Assembly: GCA_023428915.1 (NCBI GenBank)
Contig: JAEYWL010000072.1
Coordinates: forward strand, 1 to 10,157
Direction: 5' to 3'
Source of the DNA: Verrucomicrobiota bacterium
GTDB lineage: Bacteria; Chlamydiota; Chlamydiia; Chlamydiales; JAEYWL01
DNA: 10,157 nucleotides
Shown here: positions 1 through 6,099 of the stretch, piece after piece
How positions within the stretch are numbered: position 1 is the stretch's first letter
How the letters are laid out: every line of letters begins with the position of its first letter
Translations under genes and position numbers: made by a program
The notes under the pieces: generated by a model
What the model was told of the DNA's origin: nothing
The model's input: the letters and a program-made list of their open reading frames with translations, nothing else
Databases searched by the model: none

Positions 1-35
1 CTTAGAAGGTAGCAAGTCGGGTTTTAGTTTCTGTC

Positions 36-48
36 GCCCTTACAGGGC
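36..48. repeat. Short GC-rich hairpin at the window start
   Basis: GCCCT (36-40) and AGGGC (44-48) form a 5-bp stem with a 3-nt loop. It lies downstream of the minus-strand ATP-grasp/CNB gene, but neither side has a T-run, so it is not a convincing intrinsic terminator. It could be a REP-like intergenic hairpin. Positions 1-92 otherwise hold no gene that I can support. Confidence 0.3.
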
Positions 49-92
49 TTGAGAATGTTTTCTACGATTAGAGCTAAAGGGAAAGGCATTTT

Positions 93-1655
93 TTATAGCT
101 TCTTAGTGTTTGCCAAAGCTAAGTTAAGTTTTCTGATTCTATTGACCTGCTGCCAAAATAAGTCTTCCAGAATATCTGGAGCCGATCGTAGCAATTCTCG
201 AAAATCACTGCCCATAATGCGCATTACCTTGGCATTAGTTTTGGCTCGTACAGATGCTGAACGGGGCAAGCCATCGATTGCGGTCAATTCACCGACTGCA
301 GAACCTGGGCCATAAGTTTCCAGGTGAACTTCGCCTTGTTCACTAGGGATAAAAACGTCCAATTCACCTTGCAAAATCAATACAAGATAATCGCCGCTAT
401 CATTGGCTTCCCAGAGGAGATCCCCTGACTCTAAATTAACCTCTATTCCAATATTATATAGCGCTCTATAGGATTTTTTAGAGTAGTGTTTTAATCCGAT
501 AAAGTAATCGTTAAATTCGACGTCGAGTAATTTATAAATATTCTCTAGGTTATGCTCTTCAATAAATAGGACCGAAAAGGCAAGCGCCTTTCGGTAATCT
601 GTGGGCATATCATATAAAATGTTGCTGAATAAGCTTCGAAAGTTGAGAAAATCAGGTCTATGATTGTTTATATCGAGTGCACTGCCATTATACCCCAGAT
701 AGAAGGCAAAAAATTTATTCTCTTTCTTCTTCCATAAAGTATGAAAATCGGGCTGTTGATTTTGAGCAAAACATAAGAATGGATTGAAGCCAAAAGCATG
801 AAAAGCAAGATCGCAAAGGCAATCACTACCAAATCGCAAAGGATTAAGTTCTATCGGTACCAGCTTATTATTGCAAAGTCTGAATTCTCCATGAATGGCA
901 AAAGAGCGAGCTTGCAACTGTTTATTTAAAGCTGCAAAAAATTCTATAAATTTTGATTGAAAATTTTGAAAGATTGAATAGCTCGTGTAATAGATCACAT
1001 GCAAATAATTGGCTTTTTTTGGTATAGGGTGATGATACAGATTCATGATCACTGGCTGGCCGTCCTCATCAAAAAACATATCCACAGCGTATTCTTCACC
1101 CTCAATAAATTCCTCGATAATCAATTGTTCTTTAGAAATAACTTCTTCTGAAAAAATATCTGTTCGTTTTTTTAACTCAGACTCGATCTGCGCGATAATT
1201 TGTGATCTATCAGTCTGGGCATCGAGCGGAAAGGCGGCCGTCCCCCAATAACCCATAATCGGTTTGATGAAGTATTTTTTGTGAGGATCAAGTTCAATAC
1301 TTGTAAGCTCATGATGGGTGATTTCACGAAAGAAAAAATCTGGAAATATTGAGGCGAGCATACGCCGACAGGACGCTTTGTTTTTTAATCGGAGAATAAG
1401 CTCTTTTTTTTCAGGATCTTCTAATCTATCCAGAACATCTTTTAGCATAGTTTCTGTAGTGACAATGACTTTGTCTTCACGCCCAATTTGTAGCTGAGGC
1501 CGTTTTTGAAGCTCTTTTTTAGTGACTACACGAATGCTTTGGTGATTTAGCAGGTTATTGACAATGCCTGAATAAGATAGATTTTCAGCAAAGATCCATG
1601 TCTTAGGGGAATGGCCTGCATCGGCTTTTTTAAGATCAGGTATGGATTTGTTCAT
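93..1655 (-). CDS. ATP-grasp protein with C-terminal cyclic-nucleotide-binding domain
   Basis: A 520-residue soluble protein with two domains. Seen: residues about 90-295 have ATP-grasp features, namely the lysine strand (YFIKP, K131), the hinge-like EEFIEGEE (181-188) followed by an acidic VDMFFDEDG strand, HGEFRL (255-260), and the metal-binding ELNPLRFG (269-276, E269 and N271). Residues about 400-500 form a CRP-type cNMP-binding domain with a conserved phosphate-binding cassette: GEL at 455-457 and PRSAS at 464-468, whose arginine normally contacts the cyclic phosphate. Known: ATP-grasp enzymes ligate a carboxylate to an amine or thiol through an acyl-phosphate. Inferred: a ligase whose activity is gated by a cyclic nucleotide. 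The substrate is unknown. The open frame extends 32 codons further upstream, but I chose the ATG at 1655 because GAAAGAAG sits 4 nt upstream (1660-1667) and the extension runs through a palindromic element. No DNA-binding helix-turn-helix is apparent, so it is not a CRP-type regulator. Confidence 0.85.
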   Translation of the reverse strand: MNKSIPDLKKADAGHSPKTWIFAENLSYSGIVNNLLNHQSIRVVTKKELQKRPQLQIGREDKVIVTTETMLKDVLDRLEDPEKKELILRLKNKASCRRMLASIFPDFFFREITHHELTSIELDPHKKYFIKPIMGYWGTAAFPLDAQTDRSQIIAQIESELKKRTDIFSEEVISKEQLIIEEFIEGEEYAVDMFFDEDGQPVIMNLYHHPIPKKANYLHVIYYTSYSIFQNFQSKFIEFFAALNKQLQARSFAIHGEFRLCNNKLVPIELNPLRFGSDCLCDLAFHAFGFNPFLCFAQNQQPDFHTLWKKKENKFFAFYLGYNGSALDINNHRPDFLNFRSLFSNILYDMPTDYRKALAFSVLFIEEHNLENIYKLLDVEFNDYFIGLKHYSKKSYRALYNIGIEVNLESGDLLWEANDSGDYLVLILQGELDVFIPSEQGEVHLETYGPGSAVGELTAIDGLPRSASVRAKTNAKVMRIMGSDFRELLRSAPDILEDLFWQQVNRIRKLNLALANTKKL

Positions 1656-1657
1656 TT

Positions 1658-1817
1658 GACTTCTTTCGCCCCCCCATTTGTTTGTTAAAATAATCCTTTT
1701 TAGCGAACTTTTCGTCAAATTTTTCAGCAATATATATCTATATTCCTTCAAAATTTGACGAAAAGTTCGCTCAAAAATCCTTTATTTTTCCAAACAAAGC
1801 GAGTTTCGAAAGAAGTC
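1658..1817. repeat. 160-bp imperfect inverted-repeat element (MITE-like)
   Basis: The two halves are imperfect reverse complements. The outer 11 bp match exactly (GACTTCTTTCG at 1658-1668 against 1807-1817). An 8-bp block matches next (TTTGTTTG at 1677-1684 against 1791-1798). The inner 22 bp match exactly (1702-1723 against 1750-1771). The loop is 26 nt (1724-1749) and very AT-rich. The element exactly fills the gap between pgsA and the ATP-grasp/CNB gene. Its right end contributes the G of the pgsA TAG stop, and its left end provides the downstream gene's ribosome binding site. It has no coding capacity of its own. It could be a non-autonomous transposon remnant or a large terminator/processing hairpin. 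No clear target-site duplication is visible. Confidence 0.75.
1690..1718 (-). promoter_or_regulatory. Possible sigma70 promoter of the ATP-grasp/CNB gene, inside the palindromic element
   Basis: Read on the minus strand, TTGACG (1718-1713) and GATTAT (1695-1690) are separated by 17 nt, with 5/6 and 4/6 matches to the consensus. Transcription would start near 1683, about 28 nt upstream of the ATG at 1655. The -35 box is part of the 22-bp perfect arm of the inverted repeat. A seven-base C run (1669-1675, G on the coding strand) lies in the predicted leader. Confidence 0.4.
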
Positions 1818-2308
1818 TATTTTTGGCGGAAGTAAAACTCGAAGAGAGCTAGCACGCCCAAGACGATAAACACCAAGAAAAAGGTGGGAGGCACTGTATA
1901 GCCTAGAGTGATGGCAAGCATGACAATAAATTGCAATGCTGTGGTGATTTTGCCGCACCAAATGGCCCCGATGCGGGAGCGCGACAACTTCCTGCTCAAA
2001 AATAAATATAGGCCATAGAGAGCTACTGAAGCATCTCTGCAGAGCATGGCCAAAATTTGCCAGCTTTCAATTTGATTTTCCTTAAATAAGATTGCCAGGG
2101 AAAAAAAGACGAAGAACTTGTCGGTAGCCGGATCTAAAATCTTGCCTAAATTGGATGTCCACTGGTTTTTTCTAGCTAAATACCCATCCAGGCCATCTGT
2201 AATCATTGCTAAAAGAATGGCACAAGCTCTAACGTAGGGATTGGACTCGAGAAAAACTAAAGCGAGAGGGATTCTAAAAAAGGAAAGTGTATTGGGTAGT
2301 GAGCGCAT
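1817..2308 (-). CDS. pgsA: CDP-alcohol phosphatidyltransferase, probable phosphatidylglycerophosphate synthase
   Basis: A membrane enzyme of 163 residues. It should transfer the phosphatidyl group from CDP-diacylglycerol to glycerol-3-phosphate, the first committed step to phosphatidylglycerol and cardiolipin. Seen: the complete family signature, D38, D41-G42, A45-R46, G55, D59 and D63, which binds the metal and CDP. PgsA-like features are the N-terminal PNTLSFFRIPLAL and the GKITTALQ segment (119-126) near the start of the C-terminal membrane helices. Several hydrophobic segments follow (about 65-77, 85-104, 121-137, 141-160). It is a little shorter than typical PgsA. The alternative is another CDP-alcohol transferase such as a phosphatidylserine synthase; the GKxxTAxQ block favours PgsA. 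The start ATG at 2308 has only a weak ribosome binding site. The gene follows dedA on the same strand after a 111-nt gap. Its stop codon lies at the edge of the 160-bp palindromic element. Confidence 0.85.
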   Translation of the reverse strand: MRSLPNTLSFFRIPLALVFLESNPYVRACAILLAMITDGLDGYLARKNQWTSNLGKILDPATDKFFVFFSLAILFKENQIESWQILAMLCRDASVALYGLYLFLSRKLSRSRIGAIWCGKITTALQFIVMLAITLGYTVPPTFFLVFIVLGVLALFEFYFRQK

Positions 2309-2419
2309 GCTGACAACTTGTTCAACTGTTTATAGAGCTGTAAAAGGTTTAATTTTTACAATCTCCCAGTCTGCAGAGTTTAGCGCATTATTAAGTAACT
2401 TACTACTATAAAGATTTTT

Positions 2420-3034
2420 TTACTGCGATGGTTCTCGGTTTTGAAAAAATTTATAAACTACGCAAATAAAAATAATTATGAATATGAGGAGAGTGCCCGC
2501 TCTATTATAAGTGTGCAAGTAGTACATAATTTCTTGCCAATGTTCGCTAAATTGGTAGCCAATGGTGTAAAGTAAAGCGGCCTGCAATAAAGCAGCGGCT
2601 CCATCGCGCAGCATGAAAAAGGGAAAACGCATGCCGCCTAGTCCGGCTGTCATAAAAAAAGCATTGCGTACCCCGCCGGGTATAAAGCGAATTACTAAAA
2701 ATGCCAAAAAACCGAAGTGGTGGTAATAGCCATTAAGTTTTCGCATCTTTTCTTCCGTAAAGTGCCGGGACAGCCAGGGGACTTTATACAGCTTAGGCCC
2801 CAGCAGCCTGCCAAGCCAATAAGCTTCATAAGCAGAGAAAATGCAGCCTAAATAAAGCCACCCCCACATTACGTAAAGATGTTCCGGAATGCAGGTGTTA
2901 ACAATCATGCCCCCGGCCAACAGCACCAAATCTTCACTAATAGGGATGTTTAATCCTGCCAGCAGCAGCAGCACAAAGAAAATCAGGTGTGCAATTGAAG
3001 CATTAGTGCAAATGAAATTTAAAAATGCTTCCAT
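2420..3034 (-). CDS. DedA-family membrane protein (VTT/SNARE-associated domain)
   Basis: A polytopic inner-membrane protein of 204 residues, a usual DedA length. Seen: the re-entrant-loop motif NIPISEDLVLLAGG (29-42) with the acidic pair E34-D35, the YWLGRLLG block (72-79), and the RFIPGGVR motif (116-123) followed by AGLGGMRFPFF (130-140). There is a last hydrophobic helix at about 179-195 and a charged tail. Known: DedA proteins act as lipid scramblases or flippases; characterised members recycle undecaprenyl phosphate or move phospholipids and use the acidic and arginine residues seen here. The exact substrate cannot be read from sequence. Lying next to pgsA fits an envelope-lipid role but does not prove one. 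No Shine-Dalgarno sequence precedes the ATG (upstream is TTATATATTTT), so the leader may be very short. No strong terminator follows in the 111-nt gap before pgsA. Confidence 0.88.
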   Translation of the reverse strand: MEAFLNFICTNASIAHLIFFVLLLLAGLNIPISEDLVLLAGGMIVNTCIPEHLYVMWGWLYLGCIFSAYEAYWLGRLLGPKLYKVPWLSRHFTEEKMRKLNGYYHHFGFLAFLVIRFIPGGVRNAFFMTAGLGGMRFPFFMLRDGAAALLQAALLYTIGYQFSEHWQEIMYYLHTYNRAGTLLIFIIIFICVVYKFFQNREPSQ

Positions 3035-3049
3035 AAAATATATAAATAG

Positions 3050-3078
3050 TTTTTATTAACATCCTTGACCCTGATCAA
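3050..3078 (-). promoter_or_regulatory. Weak candidate promoter of dedA
   Basis: On the minus strand, TTGATC (3078-3073) and TAAAAA (3055-3050) lie 17 nt apart, each matching the sigma70 consensus at 4 of 6 positions. Initiation near 3043 would leave a leader of about 9 nt, consistent with the missing Shine-Dalgarno sequence. In such AT-rich sequence this could be a chance match. Confidence 0.22.
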
Positions 3079-3083
3079 TAGTA

Positions 3084-3112
3084 TTGCCAATTGCTTTAAA
3101 ATATGGCATACT
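3084..3112 (+). promoter_or_regulatory. Candidate sigma70 promoter of the coiled-coil/PAS gene
   Basis: TTGCCA (3084-3089), a 17-nt spacer and CATACT (3107-3112) precede the gene at 3183. A good ribosome binding site, AAGGA (3171-3175), lies 7 nt before the ATG. The leader would be about 65 nt. The promoter faces away from dedA, so the 148-nt gap is a divergent regulatory region. Confidence 0.4.
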
Positions 3113-3182
3113 CTTTAGCGCTTTTTAAGCTTTAATTGCTAAGAGGTTAAAACTTTATAATCCTTGGGTAAAGGAAAAAATA

Positions 3183-4481
3183 ATGCCAAATAGCGAAAAT
3201 ATAAGACATAGAATAACACTGTATGTTTTGTTTTTTTATTTTTTGCCTATTTTGCTTTACTCTTTTTTTAGTACAGGCTGGCTGCAGGCTATTTCTACAT
3301 GGCAAGTGTTGTTAATAGGCTTGTTGTTAGCCGCTGCTGGTTCGCTCCTGCTATTTTTCAAGATGCTGGACTGGCAGACAGGGCAGCTGCAACCTGTACT
3401 AGAGGCTGCAGCAAATTTATCGGAAGCCAGCCAGAAAGCTGCCGAGCATGAACCTGCTAGCACTGAAAAGGCTGTAAATGAGCCGAGTGAAGAAGAATTA
3501 GAAGCTCTGCGGCAAGTGCAGTTGCTGCAGCTGGAGCTTGAGACCTCTCAAGAGAAGATACAGGAATTGGAACGTGAAGTCGCTGCAGAAAAACAAGCGG
3601 CCTCAAATTTAAATGCCGAGAAAAAAGAGCTGAAAATTGAGCTTGAGAACCTCCATAAACGCTTTAGCGACTGCCAACAGGAGGCTATAGAACAGCTGCA
3701 AGCGAAAGATGCTATTTTATCGGAATACTCTCAGTCTGTATATGAACTTCGTGAGGCAATGGACAAAAAGCAGCAAGTGGTTGCCAAATTGGAGTCTTCT
3801 GTAGCCGACCTCACCTATGAGATCAAAACCCTGCTGTACCTGTCAGAAGATGAAAAAAACAAGGAAGATCTATTTTCAGATCCCGGACTATTTGATCAAG
3901 AAGACCGGCATAAAAAACCCTTTAAGCCAAGCCCACTTCACACACCAGTAAGAGCAGTTTCTGTTGACCAGATTGAAACGACAACATTAGGGCGCAATGA
4001 ATCCTCCGCTAAGGTTGCAAGCCATCAGGAAGCTAGCCGAGAACTCAAAAAATGTATTCAAATTGCACAGGGCATTACCGGTGCAAGCCATCTGGCTGCA
4101 AATGATCGATTTAAAGAGCTCAGCTTAGAGAGTTATGCCCTGGATTTACGCCGCTTGTTTGATAGCTTGCGTTCAGAGAACCGCGCTTTGGTCTTAGTCT
4201 ACTCTCCTCGGGAAGATAAGCTATTATTTGTTAATAATTTTATAAAAACTCTGCTCGGTTGGAGTCCTGAACGCTTTATACAAGATTATGCCCTTTTAGT
4301 TAAGGAAGGTTTGGATGACTGGAAAAAAACCATCCATGCTGTAGGTCCGCATCAAGAGCTGGCTACCCGTATTTTGGTTAAAACCCGCTCCGGGCAGGAT
4401 CAAATTTTGCATGGTCAAGTCGGCGAGATTTCTTTAGGTCTCTTTAAGGGCTATGTCCTCTCCGTTTTCTTTAGTTCATAA
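3183..4481 (+). CDS. Two-lobed membrane protein with coiled coil and C-terminal PAS-like domain
   Basis: A 432-residue protein of unrecognised family. Seen: two hydrophobic segments (about 11-30 and 41-59) separated by a short TGWLQAISTW loop. Then comes an acidic, Glu/Gln/Lys/Leu-rich coiled coil (about 102-217), a polar linker (about 222-290), and a compact C-terminal domain (about 335-430). The last resembles a PAS fold: a strand ALVLVYSPREDKLLFVNN, then a helical FIKTLLGWSPERF, and closing strands RILVKTRSGQDQIL and GYVLSVFF. Known: a two-lobed hydrophobic hairpin near one end is the hallmark of chlamydial Inc proteins, and PAS domains sense small ligands or mediate dimerisation. Inferred: a membrane-anchored scaffold or sensor with both termini on the same side of the membrane. 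No kinase, GGDEF or other output domain is present. An ordinary cytoplasmic-membrane sensor is the main alternative to an Inc. The ATG at 3183 is supported by AAGGA 7 nt upstream. Confidence 0.75.
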   Translation: MPNSENIRHRITLYVLFFYFLPILLYSFFSTGWLQAISTWQVLLIGLLLAAAGSLLLFFKMLDWQTGQLQPVLEAAANLSEASQKAAEHEPASTEKAVNEPSEEELEALRQVQLLQLELETSQEKIQELEREVAAEKQAASNLNAEKKELKIELENLHKRFSDCQQEAIEQLQAKDAILSEYSQSVYELREAMDKKQQVVAKLESSVADLTYEIKTLLYLSEDEKNKEDLFSDPGLFDQEDRHKKPFKPSPLHTPVRAVSVDQIETTTLGRNESSAKVASHQEASRELKKCIQIAQGITGASHLAANDRFKELSLESYALDLRRLFDSLRSENRALVLVYSPREDKLLFVNNFIKTLLGWSPERFIQDYALLVKEGLDDWKKTIHAVGPHQELATRILVKTRSGQDQILHGQVGEISLGLFKGYVLSVFFSS

Positions 4482-4513
4482 CAATAATATTAAATATTCA
4501 TAATGGAATTTTT

Positions 4514-5050
4514 ATGTCTGGTCTAAATGTGCTTACAAGAGAGTATGCTGGCATCTCCACGGGAACCATCACATTTACGCATACCCCTGCATCTTGCGAA
4601 TTGTCATTCGAATATCGAGATGCGATAATGCAAAAAATGAGCAATTCTGCTGATCGAATAGCCATATTAAAAGCGTATTTGAAAGAAGTGGAAGCTACCC
4701 GCCTCAATTGCACCCAATTTATGGGGTGGGGAGAGTGGTGTCATTATAAATTGCAACGGATTGCATCCAGCATTCATATAATTGCGAAAGGCGCGTTAAC
4801 TTCGTCTGAGTTCTGGTGCAAAGAGAATAGTCAAAAAGGCACTCTAATCTTGGAATGCACATCGGATATTATTTCGGTCGATTGCATTAAACAATATTTT
4901 GCAGAATATGACCATTTCGTTAAAAAACGGCAGCAATATTTCAAAAATAGCGGCTGGGGAAAAGTCATGCTCTTTACCGGCTTGTTAGGCTGTTTAGCCG
5001 CAGTCGCCGCCCTCCAAAAGGGCTTCTTCACCGCCAAGCTAAATTCTTAA
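4514..5050 (+). CDS. Orphan protein with C-terminal membrane anchor
   Basis: I do not recognise this 178-residue protein. Seen: a mostly polar region (1-148) with seven cysteines spread over the protein (28, 66, 76, 102, 115, 124, 160) and a Trp/Cys-rich stretch, GWGEWCHYKL (71-80). A single hydrophobic segment near the C-terminus (about 151-168) is flanked by K150 and K169, with a short tail. There is no N-terminal signal peptide, so the layout is that of a tail-anchored protein. The ATG at 4514 has a weak GGA 6 nt upstream. The gene begins 32 nt after the coiled-coil/PAS gene and may be read with it, although the gap is AT-rich enough to hide its own promoter. The reading frame is intact, and the protein looks real rather than a chance ORF because it has a coherent hydrophobic anchor with charged flanks. 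Function is unknown; in an intracellular bacterium a host-membrane effector is one possibility. Confidence 0.6.
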   Translation: MSGLNVLTREYAGISTGTITFTHTPASCELSFEYRDAIMQKMSNSADRIAILKAYLKEVEATRLNCTQFMGWGEWCHYKLQRIASSIHIIAKGALTSSEFWCKENSQKGTLILECTSDIISVDCIKQYFAEYDHFVKKRQQYFKNSGWGKVMLFTGLLGCLAAVAALQKGFFTAKLNS

Positions 5051-5103
5051 ATAGCTAAGATAATAAAGTCCGAATTAGGCGCTTAAATGGACAAACAACT
5101 ATA

Positions 5104-5168
5104 GTGGACCCCAAAGCTTGAAAGAGGACATTCATAAGCCTCATTTCTGTCCAAACTTTGGGGTCCAC
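5104..5168. mobile_element. Inner inverted repeat resembling joined IS3-family ends
   Basis: GTGGACCCCAAAG (5104-5116) is exactly repeated in inverse at 5156-5168. It is followed inwards by GGACA (5126-5130) against TGTCC (5148-5152). The pattern of GTGGACCCCAAAG followed closely by GGACA recalls the terminal repeats of IS3-family elements, from memory of the family and not from a search. With only 65 bp in all and no transposase, it would be a MITE-like pair of ends or the scar of a deleted IS. Confidence 0.45.
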
Positions 5169-5181
5169 CTTAAAGTCCCTT

Positions 5182-5217
5182 GTCTCTAATGTCTCTGGTG
5201 TCCCTACTGTCCCTTGT
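5182..5217. repeat. Four tandem 9-bp repeats
   Basis: Units GTCTCTAAT, GTCTCTGGT, GTCCCTACT and GTCCCTTGT follow each other without gaps (5182-5217), with a partial unit GTCCCTT just before (5175-5181). The consensus is GTCYCTNNT. They sit between the inner inverted repeat and the right outer arm of the palindromic element. Such an array can vary in copy number. Confidence 0.65.
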
Positions 5218-5267
5218 CCATTTAAGCGCTTAATTCATACTTTAGGATACATCTCTTCTTTGTTATT

Positions 5268-6098
5268 TTAGCGGCAGGTTTTTTCTAAGAAGTGGCGGAA
5301 GAGGGCTAGGTATGGTGTTAAGAGCCAACGCTTAATGAGGCTTTCTTGCTCTTCATGTGATGAGTGTTCCTGCTCGATGTCAACGATCTTTTGGATGTAT
5401 TCGCAATCGTTCCCATCTTGTAAGTAGGTGTGCAATAGATCCCCGCTGAAAAAGAAGGGAAGCTGCTTTCGCATTCTTATAGCATGAGGGTCATGAGCTT
5501 GCGCCATCGGGATAATACGGCTAAGGGCGGCGACATTTACAGGCAGTTTTGCCAGCCGCGTGTGCCTGTAATTTCCCTGAAAATAAGCAAACTGGTCGTA
5601 AATGATGCCTTGGCCTTCGGCATCAATGTCGGTATATAATGCGCCCAGGGCGCGTACATGTGCTTCTGCTGCCATTATCCGGCGTTGATTATAGCGGTTT
5701 TCGTGTAAAATCCAAATGACAGCATAGCCCAGGCTGCCATAGGCTGCATTGCGCGCTTGGACTTCTTGCAATGAAATGGGGGAGCATTGCACCTCAAAAA
5801 CCACTTTTTCTGACTCCCACACAAGATCGGCGATTCTGTTTATGGCAGGAAAGCGGACTTCCAGAAAAGAATTAGGCAGAAGGGAATAGAGCTGCCACTG
5901 CACTTGCAAATGCTGCATGCCTTTATTGTGCTGCGAGCAGTTAATGTTGGGCTGTATATGGTAGTAGTGGGGTTGGCGATGAACTCCGCTGCGCACTCTT
6001 AGATGTAAAGAGCATTCAGGGCAAATATAGTCGCGTTTTTTTTCAGCAGCGCTGGCGAGTATGGGTTTACCCTGGTGGTCTAGGGCAAATAGCTGCAT
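5268..6098 (-). CDS. CoiA-like protein: zinc finger plus PD-(D/E)XK nuclease fold
   Basis: A 276-residue protein resembling the competence protein CoiA. Seen: an N-terminal strand region MQLFALDHQGKPILA, then a probable zinc site, CPEC (26-29) with downstream H44, H47 and C54. A nuclease-like core follows: E80, RIADLVW (88-94, D91) and VVFEVQCS (99-106, E102 and Q104), with helix QEVQARNAAYGSLGYAVIWIL after it. This spacing of D and E-x-Q is the PD-(D/E)XK catalytic arrangement. Known: CoiA is needed for recombination of incoming DNA during transformation in Gram-positive bacteria, and its family is predicted to be nuclease-like. Inferred: a DNA-processing role. The C-terminal third (about 165-276) is less conserved and helical. 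The ATG at 6098 lies 1 nt after the stop of the thioesterase gene (TGA-C-ATG) and has no good ribosome binding site of its own, which suggests translational coupling. Confidence 0.75.
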   Translation of the reverse strand: MQLFALDHQGKPILASAAEKKRDYICPECSLHLRVRSGVHRQPHYYHIQPNINCSQHNKGMQHLQVQWQLYSLLPNSFLEVRFPAINRIADLVWESEKVVFEVQCSPISLQEVQARNAAYGSLGYAVIWILHENRYNQRRIMAAEAHVRALGALYTDIDAEGQGIIYDQFAYFQGNYRHTRLAKLPVNVAALSRIIPMAQAHDPHAIRMRKQLPFFFSGDLLHTYLQDGNDCEYIQKIVDIEQEHSSHEEQESLIKRWLLTPYLALFRHFLEKTCR

Positions 6099-6099
6099 G

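Larger units (their letters stand above)
5072..5236. repeat. 165-bp nested palindromic element between convergent genes
   Basis: The outer arms are 23-bp inverted repeats matching at 22 positions (5072-5094 against 5214-5236), with a shared core GCGCTTAAATGGACAA. Inside is a second inverted repeat with its own loop (5104-5168), and next to the right outer arm lie four tandem 9-bp units. The element fills most of the 217-nt gap between the orphan gene and the CoiA-like gene, which point towards each other. It codes for nothing visible. Transcribed from either side it would fold into a large hairpin and could act as a bidirectional terminator, but there is no classical T-run. It may equally be a composite insertion remnant. 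Confidence 0.75.

Noticed and set aside
36..48. Intrinsic terminator for the ATP-grasp/CNB gene
   Set aside because: The stem is only 5 bp and is not followed by a T-run in the relevant direction; kept only as a hairpin.
2..52. Open frame entering from the left edge and stopping at TGA (50-52)
   Set aside because: Only 16 codons are visible, too short to tell the tail of a gene from chance.
49..315. 88-residue plus-strand open frame at the left edge
   Set aside because: Most of it lies opposite the conserved cyclic-nucleotide-binding domain on the minus strand, and it shows no domain of its own.
1656..1751. 32-codon N-terminal extension of the ATP-grasp/CNB gene, starting at 1751
   Set aside because: It runs through the palindromic element, has a basic low-quality sequence, and the internal ATG at 1655 has the better ribosome binding site.
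2309..2419. Possible promoter (TATAAA) or terminator in the dedA-pgsA gap
   Set aside because: A TATAAA box exists on the minus strand, but no -35 sits at a suitable distance, and the small stems there lack a T-run.
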